DNA of 64,000 nucleotides, taken from the NCBI RefSeq assembly GCF_028858725.1, contig NC_084790.1, forward strand, positions 88,068,996-88,132,995, written 5' to 3'. Below the pieces are notes generated by a model. That model worked only from the letters and a program-made list of their open reading frames with translations. It did not search any database and was not told the origin of the DNA. Shown piece by piece: positions 35,861 to 45,763 of the stretch. The translations under genes and the position numbers were made by a program. How positions within the stretch are numbered: position 1 is the stretch's first letter; each line of letters begins with the position of its first letter. Source of the stretch: Colius striatus (taxonomy: Eukaryota; Chordata; Aves; Coliiformes; Coliidae).

Positions 35861-36184
35861 TTTGACACTCCCTGACAGGAGGCTGCAGGGAGCTGGGGGT
35901 CAGGCTCTGCTCCCCAGCAATGAATGACAGGACAAGAGGAAAGGGGCTCATGTTGCCCTAGGGCAGGTTGAGGCTGGAGCTGAGGCAGAACTGTTTCCCT
36001 GAGAGGGGTGTGAGCCCCTGTGCCAGGCTGCCCAGGGAGCTGGGGGAGTGCCCAGCCCTGGAGGGATCCCAAAGCCATGGGGCTGAGGTGCTGAGGGCCA
36101 GGGGGTAGTGGTGGGCCGGGCAGGGTGAGGGGAGAACTGGAATTCCAGCAGCTTCAGGCGCTTTTCCAACCAAAATGATTCCAG
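35861..36184 (+). mobile_element. CR1 LINE fragment, sense
   Basis: On + it runs from TTTGACACTCCCTGACAGGA through GGTGTGAGCCCCTGTGCCAG to CCAACCAAAATGATTCCA. It is the reverse complement of the segment order in the antisense copies at 6269 and 27164. Truncated and non-coding. Confidence 0.92.
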
Positions 36185-38485
36185 ATTCCATCACTACTGC
36201 AGCAGCAGCGAGGATCTGCCAGCAGCACAGAGGACACATCCTGCTCTGCCTCTTGTCCCTAATGCAGCTGGCAAAACACCCTGTGAACAGGGAAAACGCT
36301 GATGTACGATCCTACCCCCTCCCTCAAAGCTTCCCACAAAGCAAACGTGGCACCTCACTGAGGAGAAGCGCTGCCAGGGTGCAGGGCAGCAAGCTGTGTA
36401 CCTGGGCCTCCCCACTCCGCTCGCCCGCAGCCTCGGGCAAGTCGAGCTTCTGTGTCAATTACAGGAAAATCAATGAAGATACTGTTCAGGACTCCTTTTC
36501 ACCATTCAGCGCGGATGATATCCTTCACTTTCTAGCACTGATTCATTTACTTTCAGCCTCTCCAGGGGCTCCTGACATATTGCTATCTCTGAAGAATCTG
36601 AAGCAAGAACTGCCTTTGTTTCCACTGCAACTTGTTGGCATGCAGAGGCTCCGGGGATGGTGCTGCTGGGGCTGAGGCTCACAGCAGGGCCAGAAGGACA
36701 GCAGCTGTGGCACACTGCGTGGGTTTTGAACATCTCTTGCCAAAGCACCCTTTCAATGGCCTCTCAGGTCTCTTTTGCACAGGCATTGTGCAGAATAAGA
36801 GAGTAAAATGGGTCCAAAAGCCAGGTCTGGCATGCCACTGACCACCCTCCTGCAGCTCCACGCTGTTCCAGCTGATCTGTCCCCAGCAGCAGTGACACAG
36901 GAGCACTGCTGCTCCTCCCGCTGTCCTGCCATTGCCAACACATCCCTCCCCTGGCATGGAAGCCCTGCCCAGGCAGTATCTCCTGACAAGGTTCATCTGC
37001 CTCTGCTCTGCCTGGCCCACCCAGCCTTTCTGTGACAAAAAGCCTCTGATGAGCGGGTGACACAGTGTGCTGTGGGACAGCTGCAGGTGGGGCAAAACCC
37101 CGCTTGTCCAGCAGCCCCTTGGCAATAAACACGCTGTTCTGGCTCAGAAACTGTCATGGAGGCGGCTGGGAGCTCTGTGCAGATGGGGATTCGTCTGCCT
37201 GAGGGGTGCAAGGGAAGCAGAAAGCTGTGTGACACGAGAGATGTACAGGCTGTGGCCCTGGGGTTTGTACCAAGCCCCAGGACACACAGTCAGGAACCAC
37301 ACGAAAGAAGGTTCAGTGTTATTGAATCGATTTCCAAGCCACTGGAAGGTGAAAGGTTTTGGATGCCTGGGTGGACACGCTGATCCTGGGGACACCGAGG
37401 GCAACAACAACAAAAACCACGTGAAGAGTCATGTAAAGTAACCAGCTCTGGTGCTGAAGCAGTGCTGTTTCCTGCACTCCCAGCCTTTTCTCTCTGCACC
37501 AAAGCCACAGGCACCCCACAAGACTGGGATGTAGTCCTGCAGGCTGTGCTCAGGCCAAAGCTCCCACTGAAGGCTGAAGAACCACGCTGTGATATAAACC
37601 CCAACCCTGCAAGCTCCTCGTGTTCCTCTTCTTCAAAGAGAGCTTCACGCATGGAGAGCGTGTAGGCTATAGCCCAGAGCAAGGATGGTGCTACAAAGAC
37701 ACTATTTATTATTTATAAGGCACTTCTATGAACTCAGGGCTCAGAGGCAGAGCTGTCTATAGGGGCAAGCTTTATAAGGAAAGGAAGAAAAAAAACCCCC
37801 ATAGCTTGAAGAAACACTGAAAGGATTGCAGCAGGCAGAAGTCACGTCCATCACAGACATTCCTCAGACTGCAGGAGTCGGGCTCTCCTGGACTCCTCAT
37901 GAAAATTGCTGTGTGATTGATTTATGGGGCAGTTTAATCACTGGTAGGGTCTTTCAGGTGGTAGTGTGCCCTAAACACCAGGTGTTTACAGAATAAGAGG
38001 CCTTCAGAGCCTGCATGGCGTTTGGCACTGCCCAGGCGCCGGCTGTGGTGTGGGCTGCCACGGCACCGTACACACCGTACGGCAACCCACGGTGTCACCG
38101 GGAAACGCCACGGCCCCGTGGGCCGGCGCTGGGGGCAGCAGCACATTCGGCACCCCTCCAGACACTGGTCCCCAGCAGCCCCTGCTCCCTGACGCCACGT
38201 GCAGCCCCTCCATGCCCAGGGGTCACGGTGGCACCGGGGCTGTTGGGGCATCGCCAGACTGGGCCCCCCCCCAGTCCGGGGTGGTATTTGGTGGGGGGTT
38301 ATCGTGGGTGGGAAGGACACTCTGGTCCCCTTCGGGTTGTCAGAAGCACCCCAAGAACGTCGGGCTGCGCTAGCTTAGGGATGCCAGGTTGTGTAGCCCT
38401 GAGGAGAGCCAGGACGGGTTGGGGGGCTGTCGGGGAAGGGGCACATCGGGGCTGCCCACAGGCCCGCCGCGGTTGCGGGGTGCCG
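36185..38485. other. Intergenic DNA left of ST8SIA3
   Basis: No exon was recognised. From about 37990 the sequence becomes CpG-rich, leading into the ST8SIA3 promoter region. An open frame from 38015 runs in frame into the ST8SIA3 start, but only because the intervening repeat lacks stop codons. Confidence 0.5.
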
Positions 38486-38967
38486 GGGCTGGTTGCCGGG
38501 ACTGGTTGCCCGGGCTGGTTGCCGGGACTGGTTGCCGGGGCTGGTTGCCAGGACTGGTTGCCAGGACTGGTTGCCGGGACTGGTTGCCGGGGCTGGTTGC
38601 CGGGGCTGCCGGGGCTGGTTGCCCGGACTGGTTGCCGGGGCTGGTTGCCAGGACTGGTTGCCGGGGTTGCCGGGGCTGGTTGCCGGGGCTGGTTGCCGGG
38701 ACTGGTTGCCGGGGCTGGTTGCCGGGGCTGGTTGAGAGGGGCTGGTTGCCGGGGCTGGTTGCCGGGACTGGTTGCCGGGGCTGGTTGCCGGGGCTGGTTG
38801 CCGGGACTGGTTGCCGGGGCTGGTTGCCGGGGCTGGTTGCCGGGGCTGGTTGAGAGGGGCTGGTTGCCGGGACTGGTTGCTGGGGCTGGTTGCCGGGGCT
38901 GGTTGCCGGGGCTGGTTGAGAGGGGCTGGTTGCCGGGACTGGTTGCTGGGACTGGTTGCCGGGGTTG
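38486..38967. repeat. 13-bp CpG minisatellite upstream of ST8SIA3
   Basis: About 37 copies of CTGGTTGCCGGGR (13 bp), most with one CpG. The last base alternates between G and A, some units have lost the CpG (CTGGTTGCCAGGA), and a variant CTGGTTGAGAGGGG recurs three times. The array ends about 215 bp before the ST8SIA3 start codon. Because 13 is not a multiple of 3, it reads through all frames without stops on both strands, producing long spurious open frames. Confidence 0.96.
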
Positions 38968-39181
38968 CCGCGCTTGGGGCTGCGGCTCCCGGCTGCCATT
39001 TCCTCGCGCTGCCGCTCCATCTCTCCATTTTCTCTCCGGCTGCGCGGTGCGGGGCCCATCCCCATCCCCATCCCCATCGCCGTCCCGCACCCGCCGCTCC
39101 CCCCTCCCCGCTCCATGTAGCCCGGCGGCAGCCGCCCCCCCCCGCCCCCCGCACACGCCCAGCCGCGGGGCCGCCTCCGGC
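38968..39181 (+). promoter_or_regulatory. ST8SIA3: ST8SIA3 promoter / 5' UTR, CpG island
   Basis: CpG-dense sequence between the 13-bp minisatellite and the start codon, with a short CCCCAT tandem at 39057-39080 and a C-rich run near 39137-39152. It continues into exon 1 and the start of intron 1 as a CpG island. The transcription start cannot be placed from sequence alone; no TATA box is evident. Confidence 0.5.
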
Positions 39182-39360
39182 ATGAGGAGCTGCAAGATGG
39201 TGCGGGTGGCCAGCGTGCTGGGGCTGGTGATGCTGAGCATCGCGCTGCTCATCCTCTCGCTCATCAGCTACGTCTCGCTCAAGAAGGACAACATCTTCGG
39301 CGCGCCCCGCGCCGCCGGCCCGGGCGGGCCCCGCATGTACATGTTCCACGCGGGATTCAG
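39182..39360 (+). CDS. ST8SIA3: ST8SIA3 coding exon 1
   Basis: Residues 1-59 and two bases of codon 60. It opens MRSCKMVRVASVLG and contains the signal anchor (LVMLSIALLILSLISYV). The start has a purine at -3 and matches the human start position. The donor is CAG|GTGAGG at 39361. The exon is extremely GC-rich and lies in the CpG island. An in-frame open stretch upstream is produced by the minisatellite and is not a plausible N-terminal extension. Confidence 0.97.
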
Positions 39361-42300
39361 GTGAGGGCGCGGCGCGGAACGGCCGGCACGGCCCGGCACG
39401 GCCCGGCACGGCACGGCACGGCACGGCCCGGCCCGGCACGGCCCGGCACGGCACGGCACGGCACGGCACGGCACGGCATGGCACGGCGGGCAGCCCTTCC
39501 CCTCGCTCCCCTTCCCCTCCCGCCGCCCCTCGGGACGGCCCCGGCTCGGCCCCGCAAGGCCCCGCGGCCACGGCCCGGGAGCCCGGCGCTGCCCCTCGCC
39601 CGCGGCTCCCCCCGCACCGCTCCGGCCGGGCCCCGCGCACCGCGGAGGAGCCCCGGGGACTGCGGGGGGCGTCACGGCCCCCTCCGGGCACCGCGGTACA
39701 GGGGAGGGCCCGGGCCGGGCGTGGGAACCGAAAGCTGGGGAGCAGCCCGGCACGGCCCGGCACAGCCCGGTGGATCTCGACACAGCCCGGCACGGCGCGG
39801 CACGGCTCTGTACAGCCCAGCATGAGCGGGTACATGGCAGTTGAGACCAGGACGGCCCGGCACAGTCCGGTACAGCCGGTGCAGCCCGGGACGGCCCGTT
39901 ACAGCCCGGTACATCGCTGTGCAGGCCGGCGCAGCCTGTCACGGCCCAGTTCAGCCCAGTGCTGCCTGGTACAGCCCAGCACGGCCTGGTGCACCCCAGT
40001 ACACCCCGGTACACCCCGGTACACCCCGGCACACCCGGGCACACCCGGGTACAGCGCGGTGGGGCCCGTGCGGGGCTGCGGGCGCGGCGCGTCCGGCGCT
40101 GTCCGTGGTGCTGATCGCGGCCGGCACGCGTCGGGTCGCCCACGGACAGTGACGGGCTGCGGGTCCGTGCGTAGGGGGGTGTGTGTGTGTGTGTGTGCAA
40201 ACGGCCGTCTGTGTGTGCGTGTGTGCAAAGGGCCGTCTGTGTGTGCGTGTGTGCAAAGGGCCGTCTGTGTGTGCGTGTGCATAGGGCTGTGTGTGTGCAT
40301 AGGGCAGTGTGTGTCTGTGTGTGCATAGGGCCATGTGTGTGTGTGTGTGTGTGCATAGGGCCGTGTGTGTGTGCATAGGGCAGTGTGTGTCTGTGTGTGC
40401 ATAGGGCCGTGTGTGTGTGCATAGGGCCATGTGTGTGTGTGTGTGTGTGTGCATAGGGCAGTGTGTGTGTGCATAGGGCCATGTGTGTGTGTGTGTGTGT
40501 GTGCATAGGGCCGTGTGTGTGTGCATAGGGCAGTGTGTGTCTGTGTGTGCATAGGGCTGTGTGTGTGTGCATGTGTGTGTGTGTGCATAGGGCCATGTGT
40601 GTGCACATGTGTGTGTGTGCATAGGGCCATGTGTGTGTGTGCACACGTGTGTGTGTGCATAGGGCCATGTGTGTGTGTGTGCATAGGGCCATGTGTGTGC
40701 ACATGTGTGTGTGTGTGCATAGGGCCATGTGTGTGTGTGTGCATAGGGCCATGTGTGTGTGTGCACACGTGTGTGTGTGCATAGGGCCATGTGTGTGTGT
40801 GTGCATAGGGCCATGTGTGTGCACATGTGTGTGTGTGCATAGGGCCATGTGTGTGCACGTGTGTGTGTGTGCATAGGGCCATGTGTGTGTGCATAGGGCC
40901 ATGTGTGTGTGTGTGTGTGCATAGGGCCGTGTGTGTGTGTGCACACATGTGTGTGTGTGTGTGCACACGTGTGTGTGTGCGCATAGGGCCGTGTGTGTGT
41001 GCATAGGGCCATGTGTGTGTGTGTGTGCATAGGGCCGTGTGTGTGTGCACACATGTGTGTGTGTGTGCGCATAGGGCCGTGTGTGTGTGTGTGCATAGGG
41101 CCGTGTGTGTGTGCATAGGGCCGTGTGTGTGTGTGTGCATAGGGCCGTGTGTGTGTGCACAGGGCCGTGTGTGTGTGCACACGTGTGTGTGTGTGCATAG
41201 GGCCGTGTGTGTTTGTGTGTGCATAGGGCCGTGTGTGTGTGTGTGTGCATATGGCCGTGTGTGTGTGTGCACACATGTGTGTGTGTGTGCACACGTGTGT
41301 GTGTGTGCATAGGGCCATGTGTGTGTGTGTGTGCACACGTGTGTGTGTGTGCATAGGGCCATGTGTGTGTGTGTGTGCATAGGGCCGTGTGTGTGTGCAT
41401 AGGGCCATGTGTGTGTGTGTGTGCATAGGGCCGTGTGTGTGTGCATAGGGCCATGTGTGTGTGTGTGTGCATAGGGCCGTGTGTGTGTGCACACATGTGT
41501 GTGTGTGTGTGCATAGGGCCGTGTGTGTGTGCACACATGTGTGTGTGTGTGTGTGCATAGGGCCGTGTGTGTGTGTGTGTGCATAGGGCCGTGTGTGTGT
41601 GCACACGTGTGTGTGTGTGCATAGGGCCATATGTGTGTGTGTGCAGGGGTCTCTGTGTGCCTCCGTGGGTCCATCCCTCCGTGTGTGTCTGCGTGAGCCC
41701 ATGCCCTCATTTTCAGGTCCCAGTTTGCGCTGAAGTTCTTGGACCCTTCCTTCGTGCCCATCACGAACTCCCTGACCCACGAGCTGCAGGAGAAGCCCTC
41801 CAAGTGGGCCTTTAACCGTACAGCCTTCGCCCATCAGAGGTGAGCCCGCGCTTCCTCTTTGCACCCTCCCCCAGGCTGTGCCTTCCCCCAGGGATCAACC
41901 CACGTACAGTCAGGGGCTGCTAAATACTCTGCACTCTGAGTAATTTGCCAGCAGTGAGAGACAAAGGCTGAATCAGAGCATTTCCCCAGATGGTTACAGC
42001 TATCTGGGAAGAATTGATTATTTCAGAGCAGGACACCAAGCTGCAACATGCATTATTTTACCAAACAGAATGTGACCCAGTTTCCCAGGGTACGAGTGAA
42101 ATTGTCATTACTTCGAGATAAATGGTCGGGGTTTTAAAACCTGAAACCAGTCAGGCTGTGACAGCCATGAAATGCCACATTCACAGGGGCCCAAGCTCTC
42201 CCAGACAAACTTCCCAGCACACGGAAGCTCTGAGCAAGTGCCGTGCTGCTCTGCCTGCCAGCACTCTGGCTGAGGGTGTGGGCAGAGCAAGGGGGCTGCA

Positions 42301-45300
42301 GGGGGGCCTCTGAGCCCAGAGCCACGGGAGACACTCGTTGTGCATCGCCTTCTGCCTGCTGTCCCCAGGCTGCAATGACTTTCCCTGCTGGGTGGCACCT
42401 GAAGGGGTTTCTGGGTTCCTTCAGCTTCCTCAAAGCTGCTTGGTACTGGGTGGGAATTAGATGTGCTTTTGCATTTTCTCAGTGTGCTGTGCACTCAGTG
42501 ATCTCTGGCCAGCCTCTTTTATTTGTTTTCATTCCTGATTAGTAAACAGGTACTTTGCACAGTTTTTAAATAGATGTATATTTCCTGATACATGTATTTA
42601 TATAAAACATTCTAGGAAAGGCAGTAAAAACAATTAGCCATTCAAGACAGCTACTCCCATCTTGGGCTGTAGTTTTGTCCTGACAAACACCTGCTGGTTT
42701 AGAGACCACCGTGTGAGTTGGCTGATACATCCCACCTGAGAAGCAGGAGCCCAGACCCCTTGGCTCTGCAGCCAGGCAGCCCCTCGGTGATGGGAGGCAG
42801 GGCTTGGGCTTCTCTCCTCCTCTCTGGTCACCCTCCAGCACAGCAGGATGAGTAATGTTGTTCTGGTAGCACCAAGCACTGCTTGCTGCCCCTAAGGAGC
42901 CATGGACCACAGAGAGGAGAATCATAGAATCATAGAATGGTAGTGTTGGAAGGGACGTTTAGAGATCATCCAGTCCAACCCCAGGCCCTTTGCCTGCCCC
43001 ATCCTTTCCCTGGGACCACCCCCAGGCTCGTGACAGTGACCACCCCTCAGTATTGCTTCATTCCTGACACCAGCAGTTCATCCTTCTGTGTGCCACCCCT
43101 CTAATGATGCCCCAGGATCTGCCTTTGCACTTGTCCTTTAGGCACAACCCACAATTAGGGCACCCAGTGGGACTCCATTAATGCTTAGGCATTGCAGGAT
43201 GAGAGCTGGAGGAAAGGTCGCTTGTTTTCCATAAACCAATAAAGTGGTATTGGTTTTCTAATGCTATGCCCTGCCAGGGAGATTCCTGAGCCATGCTGGT
43301 TTTATTTGGGTTCTGGGTTTCCCTAATAACTTCTATAACAAAGCTGGCATGCTTGCCCAAATAAGACCTGAAGGAATGATGTTTACATAGACAGAGACAG
43401 CAACTGCCACGTGTTCCAAGTGACAAAGGTCCTTAATGACAACAGGGAAAAAAACCCCACATCTTTAAAAATCAGCAAAAGCACTTGGCTTGGCTTCACA
43501 TACCTGGTGGCACCCCTTGTCACCAAAGATCCAGTGCCAGGCCCAGGGGTGCAGGTACCCAGTCTTGATGCGATTCCAAGAGGCAGGACACCCCCGCAGC
43601 TGCTGTTGGGAAGCTCGGGCTGAGCACCCAGCTCCATCCTTCCTGTCTATTTATATTACTTTAAAAGTTGTGTGATGTTGCTCGGGAAACTGCTTCGCAG
43701 AATCCCAGAGTGGTGGGGGTGGGGAGGGCCCTGCAGAGCTCATCCACCCCAACCCCCTGCTAAAGCAGGTTCCCCTCGCTCAGATCACACAGGAACGTGT
43801 CCAGGAGGGTTTGGAAACCTCCCAAGGAGCCTCCACACCCTCCCTGGGCAGCCTGGGCCAGGGCTCCCTCACCCCAACACTGAAACAGTTTGTCCTTGTG
43901 CTTAAGTGGAAGTTTTTGTGTTCCAGCTTCATCCCATTACCCCTTGTCCTGTCACTGGAGACACTAGAGATGAAAGTGCTGCCCCAGCCTCTTGACACGC
44001 ACTTTTAAAATATTTGTGTTAATGAGGTCCCCTCTTAGTCCTGTCTGAACCTGAGCCCCAGGTCCTGCAGCCTTTCCTCACAGGAGGATGCTCCAGTGGC
44101 CTGAGCATCTTGCTGGCCCTGCACTGGCCTCTCTGCAGCAGTTCCCTGTCCCTCTGCAGCTGGGGAGCCCACAACTGGACACAGGACTCCAGATGAGGCC
44201 TCAGCAGAGCAGAGGGGGAGCAGAACCTCCCTGGCCCTGCTGCCCACACTCTGCTCAGTGCCCCAGGATGCCGTTGGCTTTTAATGCATTAACAACAAAC
44301 CCAAGGAAGCAGTAAGTGCAGCTGTAAAGTAGATCCCCCTGCTGCAGAAAGAGGAGGGGAGGGAAAAACAAAGCCCTTTCCTTTTCTGTTTCAGGCAAGA
44401 AATCCTTCAGCATGTGGACGTGATAAAGAACTTCTCCCTGACCAAGAGCAGCGTGCGCGTCGGGCAGCTGATGCACTACGACTACTCCAGCCACAAGTAC
44501 GTGTTCTCCATCAGCAGCAGCTTCCGCTCGCTGCTGCCCGACGTGTCTCCCGTGCTGAACAAGCACCACAACGTCTGCGCCGTGGTGGGCAACAGCGGCA
44601 TCCTGACGGGCAGCCAGTGCGGCCGCGACATCGACGGGGCCGACTTCGTGTTCCGCTGCAACTTCGCCCCCACCGAGGCTTTCCAGAAGGACGTGGGCAG
44701 GAAAACCAACCTCACCACCTTCAACCCCAGCATCCTGGAGAAGTACTACAACAACCTCCTGACCATCCAGGACCGCAACAACTTCTTTTTGAGTTTGAAG
44801 AAGCTGGATGGGGCCATCCTTTGGATCCCCGCCTTCTTCTTCCACACGTCAGCCACCGTCACGAGGACTCTGGTTGACTTCTTTGTTGAGCACAGAGGGC
44901 AGCTGAAGGTCCAGTTGGCTTGGCCAGGAAATATAATGCAGCACGTTAACAGGTGAGTGTTCTTGCCTTGCGTTTGACTTGTCGAAACACCCCTCTCTGT
45001 ACCAGTGCCACTGTTTTTCTGCCCATGCCTGACCCCATAGGCACTGTCCAGCAGGGCAGGACCCAATACTGCCTGTTTTCAGACCACGTGCAGGGTTGTT
45101 ACTGCTCCAGTGAGCACTGCAGTTGTTCCTTTGCAGCTGCCCACCAGCAGAGCAGAGGTGGGTTGGCTCTTGCCACCTCTTTAGCAGCTGCAGGTGTGAT
45201 CAGGAGCCAGTGAACTGTACCTTTCTGGATCAGGCGCTACCCCTCCTGCTTAAAAACCCAAATCCATTCAGAAGGGCGCCAGCAGAGACTGCCAGGGTGC

Positions 45301-45763
45301 TGCTGGGAGTGTTTTGTGCTCCCTGTCGTTTCAGACCGACCTGAGGAGCAGCCCTTGCCTTGTCCAGGCTCGCAGCTGTCTGCGCTGATGGTCTCCGAGC
45401 AGTAACATCCTTTCTTTCTTGCAGCAGACCCATGCCGCTGCTCACACCCAGCACCAACGCGCCTCTCTTTCTTCCCCCAGGTACTGGAAGAACAAGCACT
45501 TGTCGCCTAAGCGGCTGAGCACAGGTATTCTCATGTACACCCTTGCTTCTGCCATATGCGAAGAGATCCACTTGTATGGATTCTGGCCCTTTGGGTTCGA
45601 TCCCAACACGAGGGAGGACCTCCCTTACCACTACTATGATAAGAAGGGAACAAAGTTCACGACCAAGTGGCAGGAGTCCCACCAGCTGCCTGCAGAGTTC
45701 CAGCTGCTCTACAGGATGCATGGTGAAGGACTGGCCAAACTCACCTTGTCTCATTGTGCCTAA
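39182..45763 (+). CDS. ST8SIA3: ST8SIA3, alpha-2,8-sialyltransferase 3 (complete, 4 exons)
   Basis: The coding sequence joins 39182-39360, 41717-41839, 44395-44952 and 45481-45763: 1143 nt, 380 amino acids plus stop, the same length as human ST8SIA3. Every intron is GT-AG and every junction splits an arginine codon as AG|G (phase 2). The product is a type II Golgi membrane enzyme that transfers sialic acid from CMP-Neu5Ac in alpha-2,8 linkage to sialylated glycans, making di- and trisialyl chains, mainly in brain (family knowledge). Visible features are a short cytosolic tail, a membrane anchor at about residues 9-33, sialylmotif L at about 160-205 with Cys162 and Cys176, sialylmotif S at about 293-315 with Cys313, catalytic His354 and Glu359 (HX4E), and C-terminal Cys379. 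N-glycosylation sequons are at Asn93, Asn113 and Asn206. No frameshift or missing key residue was seen. Identification is near certain. Confidence 0.98.
39372..39486. repeat. CGGCA/CGGCC decamer array at the start of intron 1
   Basis: A nearly perfect array of GGCACGGCCC and CGGCA units, starting about a dozen bases after the exon 1 donor. Every pentamer holds a CpG. It is followed by ordinary GC-rich intron. Confidence 0.9.
39740..40060. repeat. Degenerate decamer array (ACAGCCCGGY type)
   Basis: About thirty imperfect 10-bp units related to CACGGCCCGG and ACAGCCCGGT, grading on the right into ACACCCCGGT units. It appears to be an older, decayed relative of the array at 39372-39486. Intron 1 of ST8SIA3. 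Confidence 0.8.
40170..41645. repeat. TG-rich minisatellite filling ST8SIA3 intron 1
   Basis: About 1.5 kb of (TG)n runs punctuated by GCATAGGGCCRT roughly every 20-35 bp. Variants are GCAAAGGGCCGT at the left end, GCATAGGGCAGT, and blocks with GTGCACACGTG or GTGCACATGTG. GTGTGTGCACAC and CACACGTGTG are perfect palindromes. Alternating purine-pyrimidine TG/CA sequence is prone to Z-DNA. The array ends about 70 bp before exon 2. Minus-strand open frames of over 600 codons (His/Thr-rich) run through it in all three frames and are artefacts. Confidence 0.97.
41717..41839 (+). CDS. ST8SIA3: ST8SIA3 coding exon 2
   Basis: 123 nt, completing Arg60 and ending in the first two bases of Arg101. It encodes the stem segment SQFALKFLDPSF...FNRTAFAHQ, including the Asn93 sequon. 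The acceptor is CATTTTCAG|G and the donor AGAG|GTGAGC. The exon is frame-neutral (41 codons), so skipping it would not shift the frame. The acceptor has a weak pyrimidine tract preceded by the TG-rich array. Confidence 0.97.
42920..43020 (-). mobile_element. CR1 LINE fragment, antisense
   Basis: It starts on + with three octamer-type repeats (AATCATAGAATCATAGAATGG) followed by GTTGGAAGGGACGTTTAGAG and CATCCAGTCCAACCCC. The right boundary is approximate and the element may continue, diverged, to about 43160. Confidence 0.9.
43697..44283 (-). mobile_element. CR1 LINE fragment, antisense, close to exon 3
   Basis: It starts on + with GCAGAATCCCAGAGTGGTGG and runs about 590 bp through CATCCACCCCAACCCCCTGC and CAACTGGACACAGGACTCCA to about 44283, leaving about 110 bp of unique intron before exon 3. 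5'-truncated and non-coding. Confidence 0.93.
44395..44952 (+). CDS. ST8SIA3: ST8SIA3 coding exon 3
   Basis: 558 nt (186 codons), residues 101-286. It holds Asn113 (NFS), the whole of sialylmotif L (about residues 160-205, NVCAVVGNSGILTG then FVFRCNFAPTEAF), Asn206 (NLT), and the segment up to QHVN. The acceptor is CTGTTTCAG|G and the donor ACAG|GTGAGT. Like exon 2 it is frame-neutral, but skipping would remove the donor-binding motif. Third codon positions are strongly G/C in the first two thirds. Confidence 0.98.
44953..45480 (+). other. ST8SIA3: ST8SIA3 intron 3
   Basis: 528-bp intron with GTGAGT donor and CTTCCCCCAG acceptor. An alternative AG at 45423-45424 lies upstream of the chosen acceptor, but the chosen one preserves the frame and the conserved YWKNKHLSPKR sequence. 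No repeat was recognised. Confidence 0.92.
45481..45763 (+). CDS. ST8SIA3: ST8SIA3 coding exon 4
   Basis: Residues 287-380 and the TAA stop at 45761-45763. It holds sialylmotif S (HLSPKRLSTGILMYT, Cys313), the motif III region (YHYYDKK), the catalytic His354-Glu359 pair in SHQLPAEF, and the C-terminal LSHCA with Cys379. In the family the cysteines of motifs L and S pair, and a second disulfide reaches the C-terminus. Confidence 0.98.

Larger units (their letters stand above)
41840..44394 (+). other. ST8SIA3: ST8SIA3 intron 2
   Basis: 2.55-kb intron with GT-AG ends. 41930-42090 is AT-rich with GAAGAATTGATTATTTC near 42010. Two CR1 fragments lie at 42920-43020 and 43697-44283, both antisense to the gene. 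No other gene was seen in it. Confidence 0.9.

Noticed and set aside
38015-39364. Open frame extending ST8SIA3 upstream to 38015 (449 codons)
   Set aside because: The extension is low-complexity translation of the 13-bp minisatellite. The human protein starts at the equivalent of 39182 and has the same total length of 380 residues.
38299-39835. Minus-strand frames of 248 to 486 codons rich in Pro-Ala-Thr-Ser-Gln
   Set aside because: Translation of the same 13-bp array and the decamer array; no splice structure or homology.
39268-41864. Minus-strand open frames of 634 to 784 codons rich in His-Thr
   Set aside because: They run through the TG-rich minisatellite in all three frames, because the repeat contains no stop on that strand. 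They overlap ST8SIA3 exons 1 and 2 in antisense and show no protein features.
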